DNA from: Streptomyces sp. SUK 48
GTDB lineage: Bacteria; Actinomycetota; Actinomycetes; Streptomycetales; Streptomycetaceae
Assembly: GCF_009650765.1 (NCBI RefSeq)
Contig: NZ_CP045740.1
Span: 3,262,001-3,326,000 of the forward strand
DNA: 64,000 nt
Reading direction: 5' to 3'
Shown: positions 34,804-44,927 of the stretch, one piece after another
Layout of the letters: every line of letters begins with the position of its first letter
Numbering within the stretch: position 1 is the first letter of the stretch
Made by a program: the position numbers and the translations under genes
Notes under the pieces: model-generated
What the model saw: only the letters and a program-made list of their open reading frames with translations
The model's database searches: none
Told to the model about the DNA's origin: nothing

Positions 34804-35667
34804 TCACGCCGGGCGCAAGTGGACGATGTCGCCCGCGCCCACCGGCTGGACCCCGTCCGCCGTCGCGATGACCAGGCGGCCGTCGCCGTCCACGGCCACC
34901 GCCTCGCCGATCAGGTCGCGGTCGCCCGGCAACTCCGCCCGCACCGTGCGGCCCAGGGTCGCGCAGCCGGCCGCGTACGCCTCCTGGAGACCGCATTCCG
35001 CGGGGTCGCCGAGCGCCGCGCGCCAGCGGCCGTACCAGTCCTCCAGGGAACGCAGCACCGCCCGCAGCAGGGGGTCCCGGTCGGTGTTCACCGCGCCGGC
35101 CAGCAGCAGCGAACCCGCCCGTGCCACCGGCAGTTCCTCCCCGCGCAGCGAGACGTTGAGGCCGAAGCCGATGACGACGCCGTCCTCGCCGGCCCGCTCC
35201 AGCAGGATGCCGCCCGCCTTGCGCTCCTCCCCCTCGACCGTCACCAGCAGGTCGTTCGGCCACTTCAGCGCCGTGTCCACGCCCGCCGCCCGCGCCAGCC
35301 CCGTCGCCACCGCGACCCCGGTGAGCAGCGGCAGCCACCCCCAGTGGTGCACCGGAACCTCCGCGGGCCGCAGCAGCACGGAGACGAAGAGGCCGGAGCG
35401 CGGCGGCGCCGACCAGCGGCGGTCGAGGCGGCCCTTCCCGGTCGTCTGCTCCTCCGCCACCAGCACCGTGCCCTCGGCCACCGGACCGGCCGCGGCGCGC
35501 GCCACGAGGTCGTTGTTGGTGGAGCCGGTGCGCTCCACCACCTCCAGCCCGGACCACAGCCCGCCCTCGCGCACCAGCGCGCGGCGCAGGGCACTCGCGT
35601 TCAGCGGCGGACGGTCCAGATCGGACCAGCGGCCGGGGTTGTCGTCTGCTGCATCTCGGGGCGTCAT
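34804..35667 (-). CDS. birA: Biotin-[acetyl-CoA-carboxylase] ligase
   Basis: 287 residues. The biotinyl-5'-AMP loop TTGKGRLDRRW, the KWPNDLLV motif and AGGILLE are present, followed by the small C-terminal SH3-like domain. No N-terminal helix-turn-helix exists, so it is a monofunctional ligase (group I), not a repressor. It attaches biotin to carrier domains such as the one on AccA2 encoded at 39.6 kb. It is divergent from pccB by 110 bp, a functionally coherent pairing. The start at 35667 follows AGGGTGG. Confidence 0.93.
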   Translation of the reverse strand: MTPRDAADDNPGRWSDLDRPPLNASALRRALVREGGLWSGLEVVERTGSTNNDLVARAAAGPVAEGTVLVAEEQTTGKGRLDRRWSAPPRSGLFVSVLLRPAEVPVHHWGWLPLLTGVAVATGLARAAGVDTALKWPNDLLVTVEGEERKAGGILLERAGEDGVVIGFGLNVSLRGEELPVARAGSLLLAGAVNTDRDPLLRAVLRSLEDWYGRWRAALGDPAECGLQEAYAAGCATLGRTVRAELPGDRDLIGEAVAVDGDGRLVIATADGVQPVGAGDIVHLRPA

Positions 35668-35777
35668 GCAAGCCACCCTAGGTGTGGCAAACGACGCAGT
35701 GCTGATCGGTAGCCCCAGCACTACTCTACGAACGAGTAACCGTCCCCCCTTTTGAGCAGGCAGGGAGCCGCATCCCG

Positions 35778-37391
35778 ATGTCCGAGCCGGAAGAGCGTCA
35801 CGAGATCCAAGGGATCGACATTCACACGACCGCGGGCAAACTCGCGGATCTCCAGCGGCGCATCCACGAGGCGACGCACGCCGGCTCGGAGCGCGCCGTC
35901 GAGAAGCAGCACGCCAAGGGCAAGCTGACGGCCCGTGAGCGGGTCGAACTGCTCATGGACGAGGGTTCGTTCGTCGAGCTCGACGAGTTCGCCCAGCACC
36001 GCTCCACCCACTTCGGCCTGGAGCAGAACCGGCCGTACGGCGACGGTGTCGTCACCGGCTACGGCACCGTGGACGGCCGTCCGGTCGCCGTCTTCTCCCA
36101 GGACTTCACCGTCTTCGGCGGCGCCCTCGGCGAGGTCTACGGCCAGAAGATCGTCAAGGTGATGGACTTCGCCCTGAAGACCGGCTGCCCGGTCATCGGG
36201 ATCAACGACTCCGGCGGCGCCCGCATCCAGGAGGGCGTCGCCTCGCTCGGCGCCTATGGCGAGATCTTCCGCCGGAACACCCACGCCTCCGGTGTCATCC
36301 CGCAGATCTCCCTGGTCGTCGGCCCCTGCGCCGGCGGCGCGGTGTACTCCCCGGCCATCACCGACTTCACGGTCATGGTCGACCAGACCTCGCACATGTT
36401 CATCACCGGACCCGACGTCATCAAGACCGTCACCGGCGAGGACGTGGGCTTCGAGGAGCTGGGCGGCGCCCGGACCCACAACGCCGTCTCCGGCGTGGCC
36501 CACCACATGGCCGGGGACGAGAAGGACGCCATCGAGTACATCAAGCAGCTGCTGTCGTACCTGCCGTCCAACAACCTCTCCGAGCCCCCGGTCTTCCCGG
36601 AGGAGGCGGACCTCGCGGCCACCGACGAGGACCGCGAGCTGGACACCCTGGTCCCGGACAGCGCCAACCAGCCGTACGACATCCGTACGGTGGTCGAACA
36701 CGTCGTGGACGACGGCGAGTTCTTCGAGACGCAGGCCCTGTTCGCGCCGAACATCGTCACCGGCTTCGGCCGGGTCGAGGGGCACCCGGTGGGTGTCGTC
36801 GCCAACCAGCCGATGCAGTTCGCGGGCTGCCTGGACATCGACGCCTCCGAGAAGGCCGCGCGATTCGTGCGCACCTGCGACGCGTTCAACCTGCCGGTGC
36901 TCACCTTCGTGGACGTGCCCGGCTTCCTGCCGGGCGTCGGCCAGGAGCACGAGGGCATCATCCGGCGCGGCGCCAAGCTGATCTACGCCTACGCCGAGGC
37001 CACCGTCCCGCTGATCACCGTGATCACCCGCAAGGCGTTCGGCGGCGCCTACGACGTGATGGGCTCCAAGCACCTGGGCGCCGACCTCAACCTCGCCTGG
37101 CCGACCGCCCAGATCGCCGTCATGGGCGCCCAGGGCGCGGTCAACATCCTGCACCGGCGCACCCTCGCCGAGGCGGCCGCGACCGGCGAGGACGTGGAGG
37201 CCGTACGCGCCCGGCTCATCCAGGAGTACGAGGACACCCTCCTCAACCCCTACGTGGCGGCTGAGCGCGGTTACGTCGACGCGGTGATCATGCCGTCCGA
37301 CACCCGCTCCCACATCGTCCGGGGCCTGCGTCAGCTGCGCACCAAGCGGGAATCACTGCCCCCGAAGAAGCACGGCAACATCCCCCTCTAG
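35778..37391 (+). CDS. pccB: Acyl-CoA carboxylase beta subunit (propionyl-CoA type)
   Basis: 537 residues, a complete carboxyltransferase with two crotonase-like halves. [13 protein letters not shown] and [14 protein letters not shown] form the first acyl-CoA site, and [24 protein letters not shown] and [18 protein letters not shown] the second. The Asp in AYDVM (Asp426 here) matches the position that sets propionyl-CoA preference in S. coelicolor PccB, as I recall it. It makes (S)-methylmalonyl-CoA, the extender unit for polyketides, with AccA2 and the epsilon subunit. The downstream epsilon gene starts 24 bp after the stop. Confidence 0.93.
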   Translation: MSEPEERHEIQGIDIHTTAGKLADLQRRIHEATHAGSERAVEKQHAKGKLTARERVELLMDEGSFVELDEFAQHRSTHFGLEQNRPYGDGVVTGYGTVDGRPVAVFSQDFTVFGGALGEVYGQKIVKVMDFALKTGCPVIGINDSGGARIQEGVASLGAYGEIFRRNTHASGVIPQISLVVGPCAGGAVYSPAITDFTVMVDQTSHMFITGPDVIKTVTGEDVGFEELGGARTHNAVSGVAHHMAGDEKDAIEYIKQLLSYLPSNNLSEPPVFPEEADLAATDEDRELDTLVPDSANQPYDIRTVVEHVVDDGEFFETQALFAPNIVTGFGRVEGHPVGVVANQPMQFAGCLDIDASEKAARFVRTCDAFNLPVLTFVDVPGFLPGVGQEHEGIIRRGAKLIYAYAEATVPLITVITRKAFGGAYDVMGSKHLGADLNLAWPTAQIAVMGAQGAVNILHRRTLAEAAATGEDVEAVRARLIQEYEDTLLNPYVAAERGYVDAVIMPSDTRSHIVRGLRQLRTKRESLPPKKHGNIPL

Positions 37392-37415
37392 GCCCGCCGA
37401 CCGACAGGAGCCGAC

Positions 37416-37625
37416 ATGACGATCAAGGTCGTACGAGGCAACCCGACCCCCGAGGAGCTGGCCGCCGCCCTGGCGGTGGTCCGCGCCCGCGCCGCGGCGG
37501 CGGCCGCCGCGCCGGCCGGCGTGCGGGGCCCGAGGGACGCGTGGTCCGACCCGGCCCGCGTCGCCGCCGCCCGCGTCCCCCGCGCGGGCGCGGCGGCCTG
37601 GACCCGCACCTACTGGCCCAGCTGA
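37416..37625 (+). CDS. pccE: Acyl-CoA carboxylase epsilon subunit
   Basis: 69 residues. The family opening IKVVRGNPTPEELAAALAVV and the C-terminal WSDPARV...WTRTYWPS block are clear. The middle is a run of alanines. Epsilon subunits bind the beta hexamer and raise its activity. An AGGAG ribosome binding site sits before the ATG. It is co-transcribed with pccB. Confidence 0.92.
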   Translation: MTIKVVRGNPTPEELAAALAVVRARAAAAAAAPAGVRGPRDAWSDPARVAAARVPRAGAAAWTRTYWPS

Positions 37626-37679
37626 GGCCCTCAGGGGCGCGCGGGGCAGCGTACGGAGGTACGACGCCGGGGGCCGACT

Positions 37680-37695
37680 TGAGTACCCGTACTCA
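37680..37695. promoter_or_regulatory. Perfect 16-bp palindrome TGAGTACCCGTACTCA
   Basis: Seven-base arms around CC, 35 bp upstream of the 45-residue membrane protein gene. It is a candidate operator. The regulator is unknown. Confidence 0.5.
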
Positions 37696-37730
37696 GGCGG
37701 CCCCCGCCGACCAGGCCGCACGCTTAAGGC

Positions 37731-37868
37731 ATGCTCTGGTCAGACCCTGACGACGAACCGCCGAAAGAGCTGCGCGACGCGCAGGACATGCTGCGGCGGC
37801 TCGGCATCCTGATGGCCGTGGCGGTGACCGGGGCCATGATCGTGGCCGCTCTGATGGGGCTGCGCTGA
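37731..37868 (+). CDS. 45-residue single-pass membrane protein
   Basis: Reads MLWSDPDDEPPKELRDAQDM, then a membrane helix (about residues 24-43, LGILMAVAVTGAMIVAALMG) and ends LR. Third-position G+C is high and codon use is normal, with an acidic amphipathic N-terminal helix before the membrane span. It lies between pccE and maf. No known family is recalled with certainty. The AAGG just upstream is close to the ATG. Confidence 0.65.
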   Translation: MLWSDPDDEPPKELRDAQDMLRRLGILMAVAVTGAMIVAALMGLR

Positions 37869-37931
37869 GCCCACCGGGCTCCGGCCGGCGCCCACCGCCC
37901 GCGCCGCGCCCACCGGGTCCGCGCCGGACCC

Positions 37932-37979
37932 GCCGCCAGGTGATTCGCGCGGGCCGCCGCCAGGTGATTCGCGCGGGCC
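37932..37979. repeat. Perfect 24-bp tandem duplication upstream of maf
   Basis: Two identical 24-bp units (37932-37955, 37956-37979), each starting GCCGCCAGGTGATTCGCG. The second ends 26 bp before the maf start, so the duplication probably covers the promoter's upstream part. Confidence 0.85.
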
Positions 37980-38005
37980 CGCAATCGGGTGACTAACCTG
38001 ACCGC

Positions 38006-38623
38006 ATGACCTCGACGCACCGCAGGCGACTCGTTCTCGCCTCCCAGTCCCCCGCCCGTCTCGGCCTGCTCCGGCAGGCGGGCCTCACGCCCGAGGTCAT
38101 CGTGAGCGGGGTCGACGAGGACGCCGTCACCGCCCCCACCCCGGCCGAACTGGCCCTCGCCCTCGCCGAGGCCAAGGCATCGGTCGTGGCGGCGCTGCCC
38201 GAGGTGCAGGGCGCCCTGGTGATCGGCTGCGACTCGGTGCTGGAGCTGGACGACCGCGCGCTCGGCAAGCCCGCGGACGCCGAGGAGGCCACCGCCCGCT
38301 GGAAGTCCATGCGCGGCCGGGCCGGCATCCTCCAGACGGGGCATTGCGTCTGGGACACGGCCGCCAAGCGCTTCGTCTCGGCGACCGCCTCCACCGTCGT
38401 ACGGTTCGGCGAGCCCAGCGACGAGGAGATCGCCGCCTACGTGGCCTCCGGCGAGCCCCTGTACGTCGCCGGGGCGTTCACCCTGGACGGCCGTTCCGCG
38501 CCCTTCATCGAGGGCATCGAGGGCGACCACGGCAATGTGATCGGCATCAGCCTGCCCCTGGTGCGCAAACTGCTGGCCGAACTGGGCGTCGGCATCACGG
38601 AGTTGTGGGCACCGGCCGGGTGA
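38006..38623 (+). CDS. maf: Maf-like nucleotide pyrophosphatase
   Basis: 205 residues. [19 protein letters not shown] contains the SxSxxR phosphate-binding motif. [16 protein letters not shown] and [26 protein letters not shown] complete the active site. Maf proteins hydrolyse dTTP, UTP or modified nucleotides to the monophosphates. No ribosome binding site is visible. TAACCT at 37994-37999 is six bases from the ATG, so it is probably leaderless. Its 3' end overlaps the convergent membrane-protein gene by 29 bp. Confidence 0.9.
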   Translation: MTSTHRRRLVLASQSPARLGLLRQAGLTPEVIVSGVDEDAVTAPTPAELALALAEAKASVVAALPEVQGALVIGCDSVLELDDRALGKPADAEEATARWKSMRGRAGILQTGHCVWDTAAKRFVSATASTVVRFGEPSDEEIAAYVASGEPLYVAGAFTLDGRSAPFIEGIEGDHGNVIGISLPLVRKLLAELGVGITELWAPAG

Positions 38624-39203
38624 GCCGCTCGGGGACGGCGTCCTGCGGCTCGTCGTCCCCGTCCTGCGGCCCCGCCGGGCGCCCGGCCGCCGGTTCCCCC
38701 GGAGGGACCGGGGAGGCGTCCACAGGCTCGTCGACGGCCCTCGGGCCGCCCCCGCTCCCGCCGTCCCGGCCGTCCCCGCCGGGCGCGGCCTCGGCGCGGC
38801 CGCCGTCACGGTCGTACGACACCAGGAGCAGCACCAGGAGGGCGAGCATCACGATCATCGCCAGGAAGGCCGTCGCGTTGACCAGGCCCCAGGCGAAGGC
38901 GCCCAGCAGGCCGTGTACGACCGCCGCGCTGATCAGCACGACACGCCCGAAGCCGGCGGGGGCGCGGTCGCGGACCGCCACCAGCAGGGCGACCAGGGCG
39001 CAGAGCAGGAAGTAGAGGCCGAAGACGACGCCGCCGATCTTCGAGGACGTCGACATCAGATGCGGGTCCACGCCGGCCATGGACATCTTCTGCCGCTCCA
39101 CGACCACGCCGAGGAACCAGTTCAGCGCCCCGATGGCGAACGCCTCCACGAGGAGGACGACGGTCACCACCCACGCCACGGTTCTGCGCACCACCGGCCC
39201 CAC
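38595..39203 (-). CDS. Four-helix integral membrane protein with disordered tail
   Basis: 202 residues. Four membrane helices (about residues 8-30, 50-72, 80-103, 106-126) precede a 75-residue acidic/proline-rich tail. The start is GTG 39203 with a GGGGAG ribosome binding site five bases upstream. An in-frame start at 39428 would add a leader lying in the accA2 promoter region and is rejected. Function unknown. It is a conserved neighbour of maf and accA2 in streptomycetes as far as I recall. Confidence 0.78.
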   Translation of the reverse strand: MGPVVRRTVAWVVTVVLLVEAFAIGALNWFLGVVVERQKMSMAGVDPHLMSTSSKIGGVVFGLYFLLCALVALLVAVRDRAPAGFGRVVLISAAVVHGLLGAFAWGLVNATAFLAMIVMLALLVLLLVSYDRDGGRAEAAPGGDGRDGGSGGGPRAVDEPVDASPVPPGEPAAGRPAGPQDGDDEPQDAVPERLTRPVPTTP

Positions 39204-39556
39204 CCGCTCCCCACCTTGACCGCTGTTACCAGCAGTAGTCCGAGACAGGGCGAACGCTACTAACGGGTAAACCAGGGGACAAGGGTTCGTGCGGCAGCAA
39301 AGAATCATTGGGCCATTCGTAGGGACTCGACAAAGAAACCGAGTGGGCCGCAGCACGCTCTTACAGAGACCTTGGCCACATGACAGGGCTAGGGTTTTCC
39401 GGAGGAGTCCTGCGTAGCACGGTGCCACGGGGACTTTCGCGGGTCGGGCGAGCCCCGCATCACGCTCCGTGTGGGCAAGCTCACCATTGGGGACGGGTCG
39501 AGAAGCCGTGTCGGCAGTCCCTAAACTCGGCTTGTTTCAAGGAGGGAGCCTCAATC
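39204..39556. other. Divergent promoter region of accA2
   Basis: 353 bp of lower G+C than the flanks. No gene is supported. A -10-like TAAACT (39522-39527) and the ribosome binding site AAGGAGG (39539-39545) belong to accA2. The long leader is conserved-looking and could carry regulation, but no riboswitch fold is recognised. Confidence 0.55.
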
Positions 39557-41329
39557 GTGCGCAAGGTGCTCATCGCCAACCGTGGCGAAATCGCTGTCCG
39601 GGTGGCTCGGGCCTGCCGGGACGCGGGGATCGCGAGCGTTGCCGTCTACGCGGACCCGGACCGGGACGCTCTGCATGTCCGCGCTGCGGATGAGGCGTTC
39701 GCCCTGGGCGGTGACACACCGGCAACCAGCTACCTGGACATCGAGAAGGTCCTGAACGCGGCCCGGGAGTCCGGCGCGGACGCCATCCACCCGGGTTACG
39801 GCTTCCTCTCGGAGAACGCCGAATTCGCGCAGGCCGTCCTCGACGCCGGTCTGAACTGGATCGGCCCGCCGCCGCAGGCCATCCGCGACCTGGGCGACAA
39901 GGTGGCGGCCCGCCACATCGCCCAGCGCGCCGGCGCGCCCCTGGTGGCCGGCACATCCGACCCGGTCTCGGGCGCCGACGAGGTCGTCGCCTTCGCCGAG
40001 GAGCATGGTCTGCCGATCGCCATCAAGGCGGCGTTCGGCGGCGGCGGCCGCGGCCTGAAGGTCGCCCGCACTCTCGAAGAGGTACCGGAGCTGTACGACT
40101 CGGCGGTGCGCGAGGCGGTCGCCGCCTTCGGGCGCGGCGAATGCTTCGTGGAGCGCTACCTGGACCGTCCGCGGCACGTGGAGACCCAGTGCCTGGCGGA
40201 CAAGCACGGCAATGTGGTCGTCGTGTCCACCCGTGACTGCTCGCTCCAGCGCCGCCACCAGAAGCTCGTGGAGGAGGCGCCGGCACCGTTCCTGTCCGAG
40301 GAGCAGCTCGCCGAGCTGTACCGCGCCTCCAAGGCCATCCTCAAGGAGGCCAGCTACGAGGGCGCGGGAACCTGTGAGTTCCTGGTCGGCCAGGACGGCA
40401 CGATCTCCTTCCTGGAGGTCAACACCCGTCTCCAGGTCGAGCACCCGGTGACCGAGGAGGTCGCTGGCATCGACCTGGTCCGCGAGATGTTCCGCATCGC
40501 GGACGGCGAGGAGCTCGGGTACGGCGACCCGGAGCTGCGCGGCCACTCCTTCGAGTTCCGCATCAACGGCGAGGACCCGGGCCGCAACTTCCTGCCCGCC
40601 CCGGGTACGGTCACCACGTTCACCGGGCCGTCCGGTCCCGGTGTCCGCCTGGACGCCGGTGTGGAGTCGGGCTCGGTCATCGGCCCGGCGTGGGACTCGC
40701 TCCTCGCCAAGCTGATCGTGACCGGCCGCACCCGCAAGGAGGCCCTGGAGCGGGCCGCGCGGGCGCTGGACGAGTTCCAGGTCGAGGGCATGGCCACGGC
40801 GATCCCCTTCCACCGCGTGGTGGTCCGGGACGCGGCGTTCGCGCCCGAACTCACCGGCTCCACGGAGCCGTTCAAGGTCCACACCCGCTGGATCGAGACG
40901 GAGTTCGTCAACGAGATCAAGCCCTTCGCCGCGCCGGCCGACGCCGAGGCGGACGAGGACACGGGCCGCGAGACCGTGGTCGTCGAGGTCGGCGGCAAGC
41001 GGCTCGAGGTCTCGCTGCCGTCCTCGCTGGGCATGTCCCTGGCCCGTACCGGCCTCGCGGCGGGCGCCAAGCCCAAGCGCCGCGCGGCCAAGAAGTCCGG
41101 CCCGGTGGCCTCCGGCGACACCCTCGCCTCCCCGATGCAGGGCACCATCGTGAAGGTGGCCGTCGAGGAGGGCCAGGAGGTCAAGGAGGGCGACCTGGTC
41201 GTCGTCCTGGAGGCCATGAAGATGGAGCAGCCCCTGAACGCCCACAAGGCCGGCACGATCAAGGGCCTGGGCGCGGAGGTCGGCGCGTCGATCACCTCGG
41301 GCGCGGCGATCTGCGAGATCAAGGACTGA
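39557..41329 (+). CDS. accA2: Acyl-CoA carboxylase alpha subunit (biotin carboxylase + BCCP)
   Basis: 590 residues, the known Streptomyces AccA1/AccA2 length. The biotin carboxylase domain is at residues 1-450 ([22 protein letters not shown] loop [11 protein letters not shown], and [14 protein letters not shown]). A linker and a C-terminal biotinyl domain carry EAMKMEQPL, the Lys being biotinylated by BirA. It serves both acetyl- and propionyl-CoA carboxylases through different beta subunits. The start is GTG 39557 with a strong AAGGAGG ribosome binding site. A long in-frame upstream extension from 39380 is not conserved and is rejected. Confidence 0.95.
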   Translation: MRKVLIANRGEIAVRVARACRDAGIASVAVYADPDRDALHVRAADEAFALGGDTPATSYLDIEKVLNAARESGADAIHPGYGFLSENAEFAQAVLDAGLNWIGPPPQAIRDLGDKVAARHIAQRAGAPLVAGTSDPVSGADEVVAFAEEHGLPIAIKAAFGGGGRGLKVARTLEEVPELYDSAVREAVAAFGRGECFVERYLDRPRHVETQCLADKHGNVVVVSTRDCSLQRRHQKLVEEAPAPFLSEEQLAELYRASKAILKEASYEGAGTCEFLVGQDGTISFLEVNTRLQVEHPVTEEVAGIDLVREMFRIADGEELGYGDPELRGHSFEFRINGEDPGRNFLPAPGTVTTFTGPSGPGVRLDAGVESGSVIGPAWDSLLAKLIVTGRTRKEALERAARALDEFQVEGMATAIPFHRVVVRDAAFAPELTGSTEPFKVHTRWIETEFVNEIKPFAAPADAEADEDTGRETVVVEVGGKRLEVSLPSSLGMSLARTGLAAGAKPKRRAAKKSGPVASGDTLASPMQGTIVKVAVEEGQEVKEGDLVVVLEAMKMEQPLNAHKAGTIKGLGAEVGASITSGAAICEIKD

Positions 41330-41347
41330 CGTCCGCCTGTACGACCT

Positions 41348-41385
41348 GAACCGGCTCCTGGTGCGTGTGCACCGGGGGCCGGTTC
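41348..41385 (+). terminator. Terminator of accA2
   Basis: GAACCGGC and its complement with an inner CTGGTGC/GCACCGG stem, 19 bp after the stop codon. Confidence 0.75.
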
Positions 41386-42124
41386 GTCGTCGGGGGCTTC
41401 CGGGGCGTGGAGGACGGCACGGACGGGCGTGTGCGGGGCGCGGGCGCGGCTGCTGGGGGCGGGACTCGGAGCGGGGCTCCGACGGCGGCGAGAGCGGGTC
41501 CTCGGCGGCGGGACGCGGCCGGCCGACCCCGACGACGAACCGGGCGTTCACCGGACCCGGCGGGGGCGCCCGGCCGCGCGGGGCGGCCTCCCGCCGGCTC
41601 GGCCGTGGCGTCGTACGAAGGGGGCGTACGAAGGCGTTGCGCGAAGGCGTCGGCAAAGCGGGCGGGCGCCGGCCGACGGCCGGGTGTGCCGAGGGGGGCT
41701 CGGGACTGCCCGGAACGGCGAGCGCCGGGCTCCCGGCGGACAGGCGACTCGCCCCGCCCCCGCAGCCTCCGCCCGGCCCGGTCGGCCGGTGTGCCGAAGC
41801 AGCCTCCCCATGGCCGTTCCGTCCGGTGCCGGTCCGCCTGAGCAGCGCGGGGCCACGGCAGCCCGTGCTTTCAGCCGCGCCCGCCGATCCCGTCGTACAG
41901 CCCACGTCACCCGGCCGCGCCGAGTGGTCCCCGCCGGGCTCGGCCCGGCCGGACAGCCCTCAGCATCGGCAGCTCCCGGCAGCGCGTTCCCGCCCGGGCC
42001 ACCAGGAGCAGCCCGCACCGGTCACGCCTGTATACGGCTCACGGCGTCATAAACCCGCCGGTGGGTCGCTCGGCCCGCCCGCCGACGAGGACTCGGCCCC
42101 TCGGCTCGGCGAGCGCGGCGCGGC
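41386..42124. other. 739-bp gap without a supportable gene
   Basis: Long open frames exist on both strands but translate to Arg/Pro/Gly/Ala-rich sequence with no domain, no ribosome binding site and no consistent codon bias. A small direct repeat (GTACGAAGG-like, about 41612-41645) is seen. It may be a decayed gene or non-coding spacer between accA2 and the DeoR gene. Confidence 0.55.
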
Positions 42125-43057
42125 TCACCTGCGGCGGAGGTCGGCGACCCTGGCCCGTTCGGAAGGCTGGGGCTGGTCGGAGAGGACGGAGGTGGAGCGC
42201 AGGGGGTTGCCCCGGCGTGGTCCCGGCAGCTGGGGGCGGCGGGCCGGCGGGACCTGGTCACCCCCCGGGCTTCCGTTCGCCCCGGTCACGGCGATCTGCA
42301 CCCCCTGGTCGGCGAGGGCCTGCAACTCCGTCGCGGCGCGGTCGTCGTGGCCGGGCGGCTCGTCCGTGACGAGGCGGGTGATGAGATCCGTCGGCACGGT
42401 CTGGAACATCGTGTCCGTCCCCAGCTTGGTGTGGTCGGCGAGGACCACCACCTCCGCGGCGGCCTGCACGAGCGCCCGGTCGACGGACGCGGAGAGCATG
42501 TTGGAGGTGGACAGCCCGCGTTCGGCCGTCAGCCCGCTCCCGGACAGGAACGCCTTCGACACCCGCAGCCCCTGTAGGGACTGCTCGGCACCGGAGCCGA
42601 CGAGCGCGTAGTTGGAGCCGCGCAGGGTGCCACCGGTCATCACGACCTCCACCCGGTTCGCATGGGCCAACGCCTGTGCGACCAGCAGGGAGTTGGTGAC
42701 CACCGTGAGACCGGGCACGCGGGCGAGCCGGCGGGCCAGCTCCTGTGTGGTCGTACCCGCGCCGACCACGATCGCCTCGCCCTCTTCGACGAGGCCGGCC
42801 GCGAGATCGGCGATCGCCGTCTTCTCGGCGGTCGCGAGGTGCGACTTCTGCGGGAAGCCGGACTCCCGGGTGAACCCACCCGGCAGTACGGCACCGCCGT
42901 GCCGGCGGTCGAGGAGTCCTTCCGCCTCCAGCGCCCGCACGTCCCGCCGTACGGTCACTTCGGAGGTCTGGACGACGCGGGCGAGCTCACGGAGCGACAC
43001 GGCACCGTTCGCTCGCACCATTTCGAGGATCAATTGGCGACGTTCAGCAGCGAACAC
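42125..43057 (-). CDS. DeoR/GlpR-family transcriptional regulator
   Basis: 310 residues. The N-terminal helix-turn-helix (NGAVSLRELARVVQTSEVTVRRDVRALEAEGLLDRRHGG, residues about 17-55) and the DeoR sensor domain (GEAIVVGAGTTTQELARRL, LTVVTNSLLVAQAL, VVLADHTKLG) are typical. These proteins sense sugar phosphates. About 55 C-terminal residues are low-complexity and unusual. The start codon is GTG. The nearby nucleoside genes make sugar phosphates, but the palindrome at those genes is absent from this gene's own upstream region. Confidence 0.88.
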   Translation of the reverse strand: MFAAERRQLILEMVRANGAVSLRELARVVQTSEVTVRRDVRALEAEGLLDRRHGGAVLPGGFTRESGFPQKSHLATAEKTAIADLAAGLVEEGEAIVVGAGTTTQELARRLARVPGLTVVTNSLLVAQALAHANRVEVVMTGGTLRGSNYALVGSGAEQSLQGLRVSKAFLSGSGLTAERGLSTSNMLSASVDRALVQAAAEVVVLADHTKLGTDTMFQTVPTDLITRLVTDEPPGHDDRAATELQALADQGVQIAVTGANGSPGGDQVPPARRPQLPGPRRGNPLRSTSVLSDQPQPSERARVADLRRR

Positions 43058-43197
43058 GAAACTGACAGTAACCCCAGCGACCGTCTGCTTTCAGCAGTTT
43101 GCGCCGATTAACAGAAGTTGTTCGCATGGCCGAACCCGAAGTGGTATAGGACCTTCCCCCGACCTATCCCGCCCGACTATGCCAGCCGCATGTCCGG

Positions 43198-43224
43198 CGA
43201 CTCCCCGCGATCAGCGGGAAGTCG
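43198..43224 (-). terminator. Terminator of the LpdA gene
   Basis: CGACTCCCCGC / GCGGGAAGTCG stem with one mismatch and a 5-nt loop. Confidence 0.7.
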
Positions 43225-43234
43225 CCGCAGGTCA

Positions 43235-44683
43235 TCAGCCCTCGGCGCCCGCCTTGCGGGTGTGCAGCTGGCGCGCGACCTCCGCGATCGATCCCGAGAG
43301 GGAGGGGTACACCGTGAAGGCTTTCGCGATCTGTTCGACCGTCAGATTGTTGTCGACCGCGATCGAGATGGGGTGGATGAGTTCCGAGGCGCGCGGCGCC
43401 ACGACCACACCGCCGACGACGATGCCCGTGCCCGGGCGGCAGAAGATCTTGACGAAGCCGTCCCGGATGCCCTGCATCTTGGCGCGCGGGTTGCGCAGCA
43501 GCGGCAGCTTGACGACCTTGGCGTCGATCTTGCCCGCGTCCACGTCCGCCTGCGAGTAGCCGACGGTGGCGATCTCGGGGTCGGTGAAGACGTTGGAGGA
43601 GACCGTCTTCAGGTTCAGCGGGGCCACCGCGTCGCCCAGGAAGTGGTACATCGCGATCCGGCCCTGCATGGCGGCGACGGACGCGAGCGCGAAGACGCCG
43701 GTCACGTCACCGGCGGCGTAGACGCCGGGCGCGGTGGTGCGGGAGACCTTGTCGGTCCAGATGTGCCCGGAGTCGCGCAGCTTGACGCCGGCCTCCTCCA
43801 GGCCGAGGCCCGCGCTGTTCGGGATGGCGCCGACCGCCATGAGGCAGTGCGTGCCGGTGATGACGCGGCCGTCGGCGAGCGTGACCTCGACCCGGTCGCC
43901 GACGCGCTTGGCGGACTGCGCGCGGGAACGGGCCATGACGTTCATGCCGCGGCGGCGGAAGACGTCCTCCAGGACGGCGGCGGCGTCCGGGTCCTCGCCG
44001 GGCAGCACCCGGTCGCGGGAGGACACGAGGGTGACCTTGGAGCCGAGCGAGAGGTAGGCGCCCGCGAACTCGGCACCGGTCACACCGGAGCCGACCACGA
44101 TCAGCTCTTCCGGCAGCTCGTCGAGGTCGTAGACCTGGGTCCAGTTGAGGATGCGCTCGCCGTCGGGCTGGGCGTCGGGCAGCTCGCGCGGGTGACCGCC
44201 GGTCGCGATCAGCACGGCGTCGGCGGTGAGGGTCTCCTCGGTGCCGTCGGCGGCGGTGACGACGACCTTCCTCGACCCGTCGAGCGACTGCATGCCCTCC
44301 AGGCGTCCGCGTCCGCGCATGACCCGCGCGCCGGCCCGCGTCACGGAGGCGGTGATGTCGTGCGACTGCGCCAGCGCGAGCCGCTTGACCCGTCGGTTGA
44401 CCTTGCCCAGGTCCACGCCGACGACGCGGGCGGCCTGCTCCAGGGGCGGGGTGTCGTCGGCGACGATGATGCCGAGCTCCTCGTACGACGAGTCGAAGGT
44501 CGTCATGACCTCGGCCGTCGCGATGAGGGTCTTGGACGGCACGCAGTCGGTCAGTACCGACGCGCCGCCCAGGCCGTCGCAGTCGACGACGGTCACCTCC
44601 GCGCCGAGCTGCGCGGCCACCAGCGCCGCTTCATATCCGCCAGGTCCGCCACCGATGATCACGATCCGAGTCACGTACCCCAT
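43235..44683 (-). CDS. lpdA: NAD(P)H-quinone dehydrogenase of the LpdA type
   Basis: 482 residues with the two-dinucleotide-fold architecture of dihydrolipoamide dehydrogenases: FAD motif VIIGGGPGGYEAA, NAD motif VVGSGVTGAEFAG, second FAD motif GVYAAGDVTG, and a dimer domain. The redox disulfide CxxxxC is broken: the segment GGASVLTDCVPSK keeps only the second Cys (Cys47) and has Ser42 in place of the first. This is the same state as mycobacterial LpdA (Rv3303c), which reduces quinones rather than lipoamide. GTG three codons later (44674) is an alternative start. Confidence 0.9.
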   Translation of the reverse strand: MGYVTRIVIIGGGPGGYEAALVAAQLGAEVTVVDCDGLGGASVLTDCVPSKTLIATAEVMTTFDSSYEELGIIVADDTPPLEQAARVVGVDLGKVNRRVKRLALAQSHDITASVTRAGARVMRGRGRLEGMQSLDGSRKVVVTAADGTEETLTADAVLIATGGHPRELPDAQPDGERILNWTQVYDLDELPEELIVVGSGVTGAEFAGAYLSLGSKVTLVSSRDRVLPGEDPDAAAVLEDVFRRRGMNVMARSRAQSAKRVGDRVEVTLADGRVITGTHCLMAVGAIPNSAGLGLEEAGVKLRDSGHIWTDKVSRTTAPGVYAAGDVTGVFALASVAAMQGRIAMYHFLGDAVAPLNLKTVSSNVFTDPEIATVGYSQADVDAGKIDAKVVKLPLLRNPRAKMQGIRDGFVKIFCRPGTGIVVGGVVVAPRASELIHPISIAVDNNLTVEQIAKAFTVYPSLSGSIAEVARQLHTRKAGAEG

Positions 44684-44927
44684 TGTCCCGCACGCTTCAA
44701 GGTGCCACTGCCCGGGGGCGGCGGGGCCCTCCCGACGTGCGCCGACGCGTGTTCCCCGGATGACGAACCGTACGTAATCCCACCCGGCCGCCCGACGAGC
44801 GCCTGGGTGACGAGGCCCCCCGCCGGCGTGCGGCCCGATGGGTCCCGGCCCGGAGCCTCAGGGGCGCCCCGGGGCTCGCTCCCGGGGCGCGCGGGCGGGG
44901 TGGGAGCGCTGCCGTACCCTCTCCCCC

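Noticed and set aside
39551..41905. Antisense open frame of 784 codons opposite accA2
   Set aside because: Shadow of accA2; translation is low-complexity without motifs.
41361..42611. Open frames in the accA2-deoR gap
   Set aside because: Arg/Pro/Gly-rich translations on both strands, no ribosome binding site, no recognisable fold.
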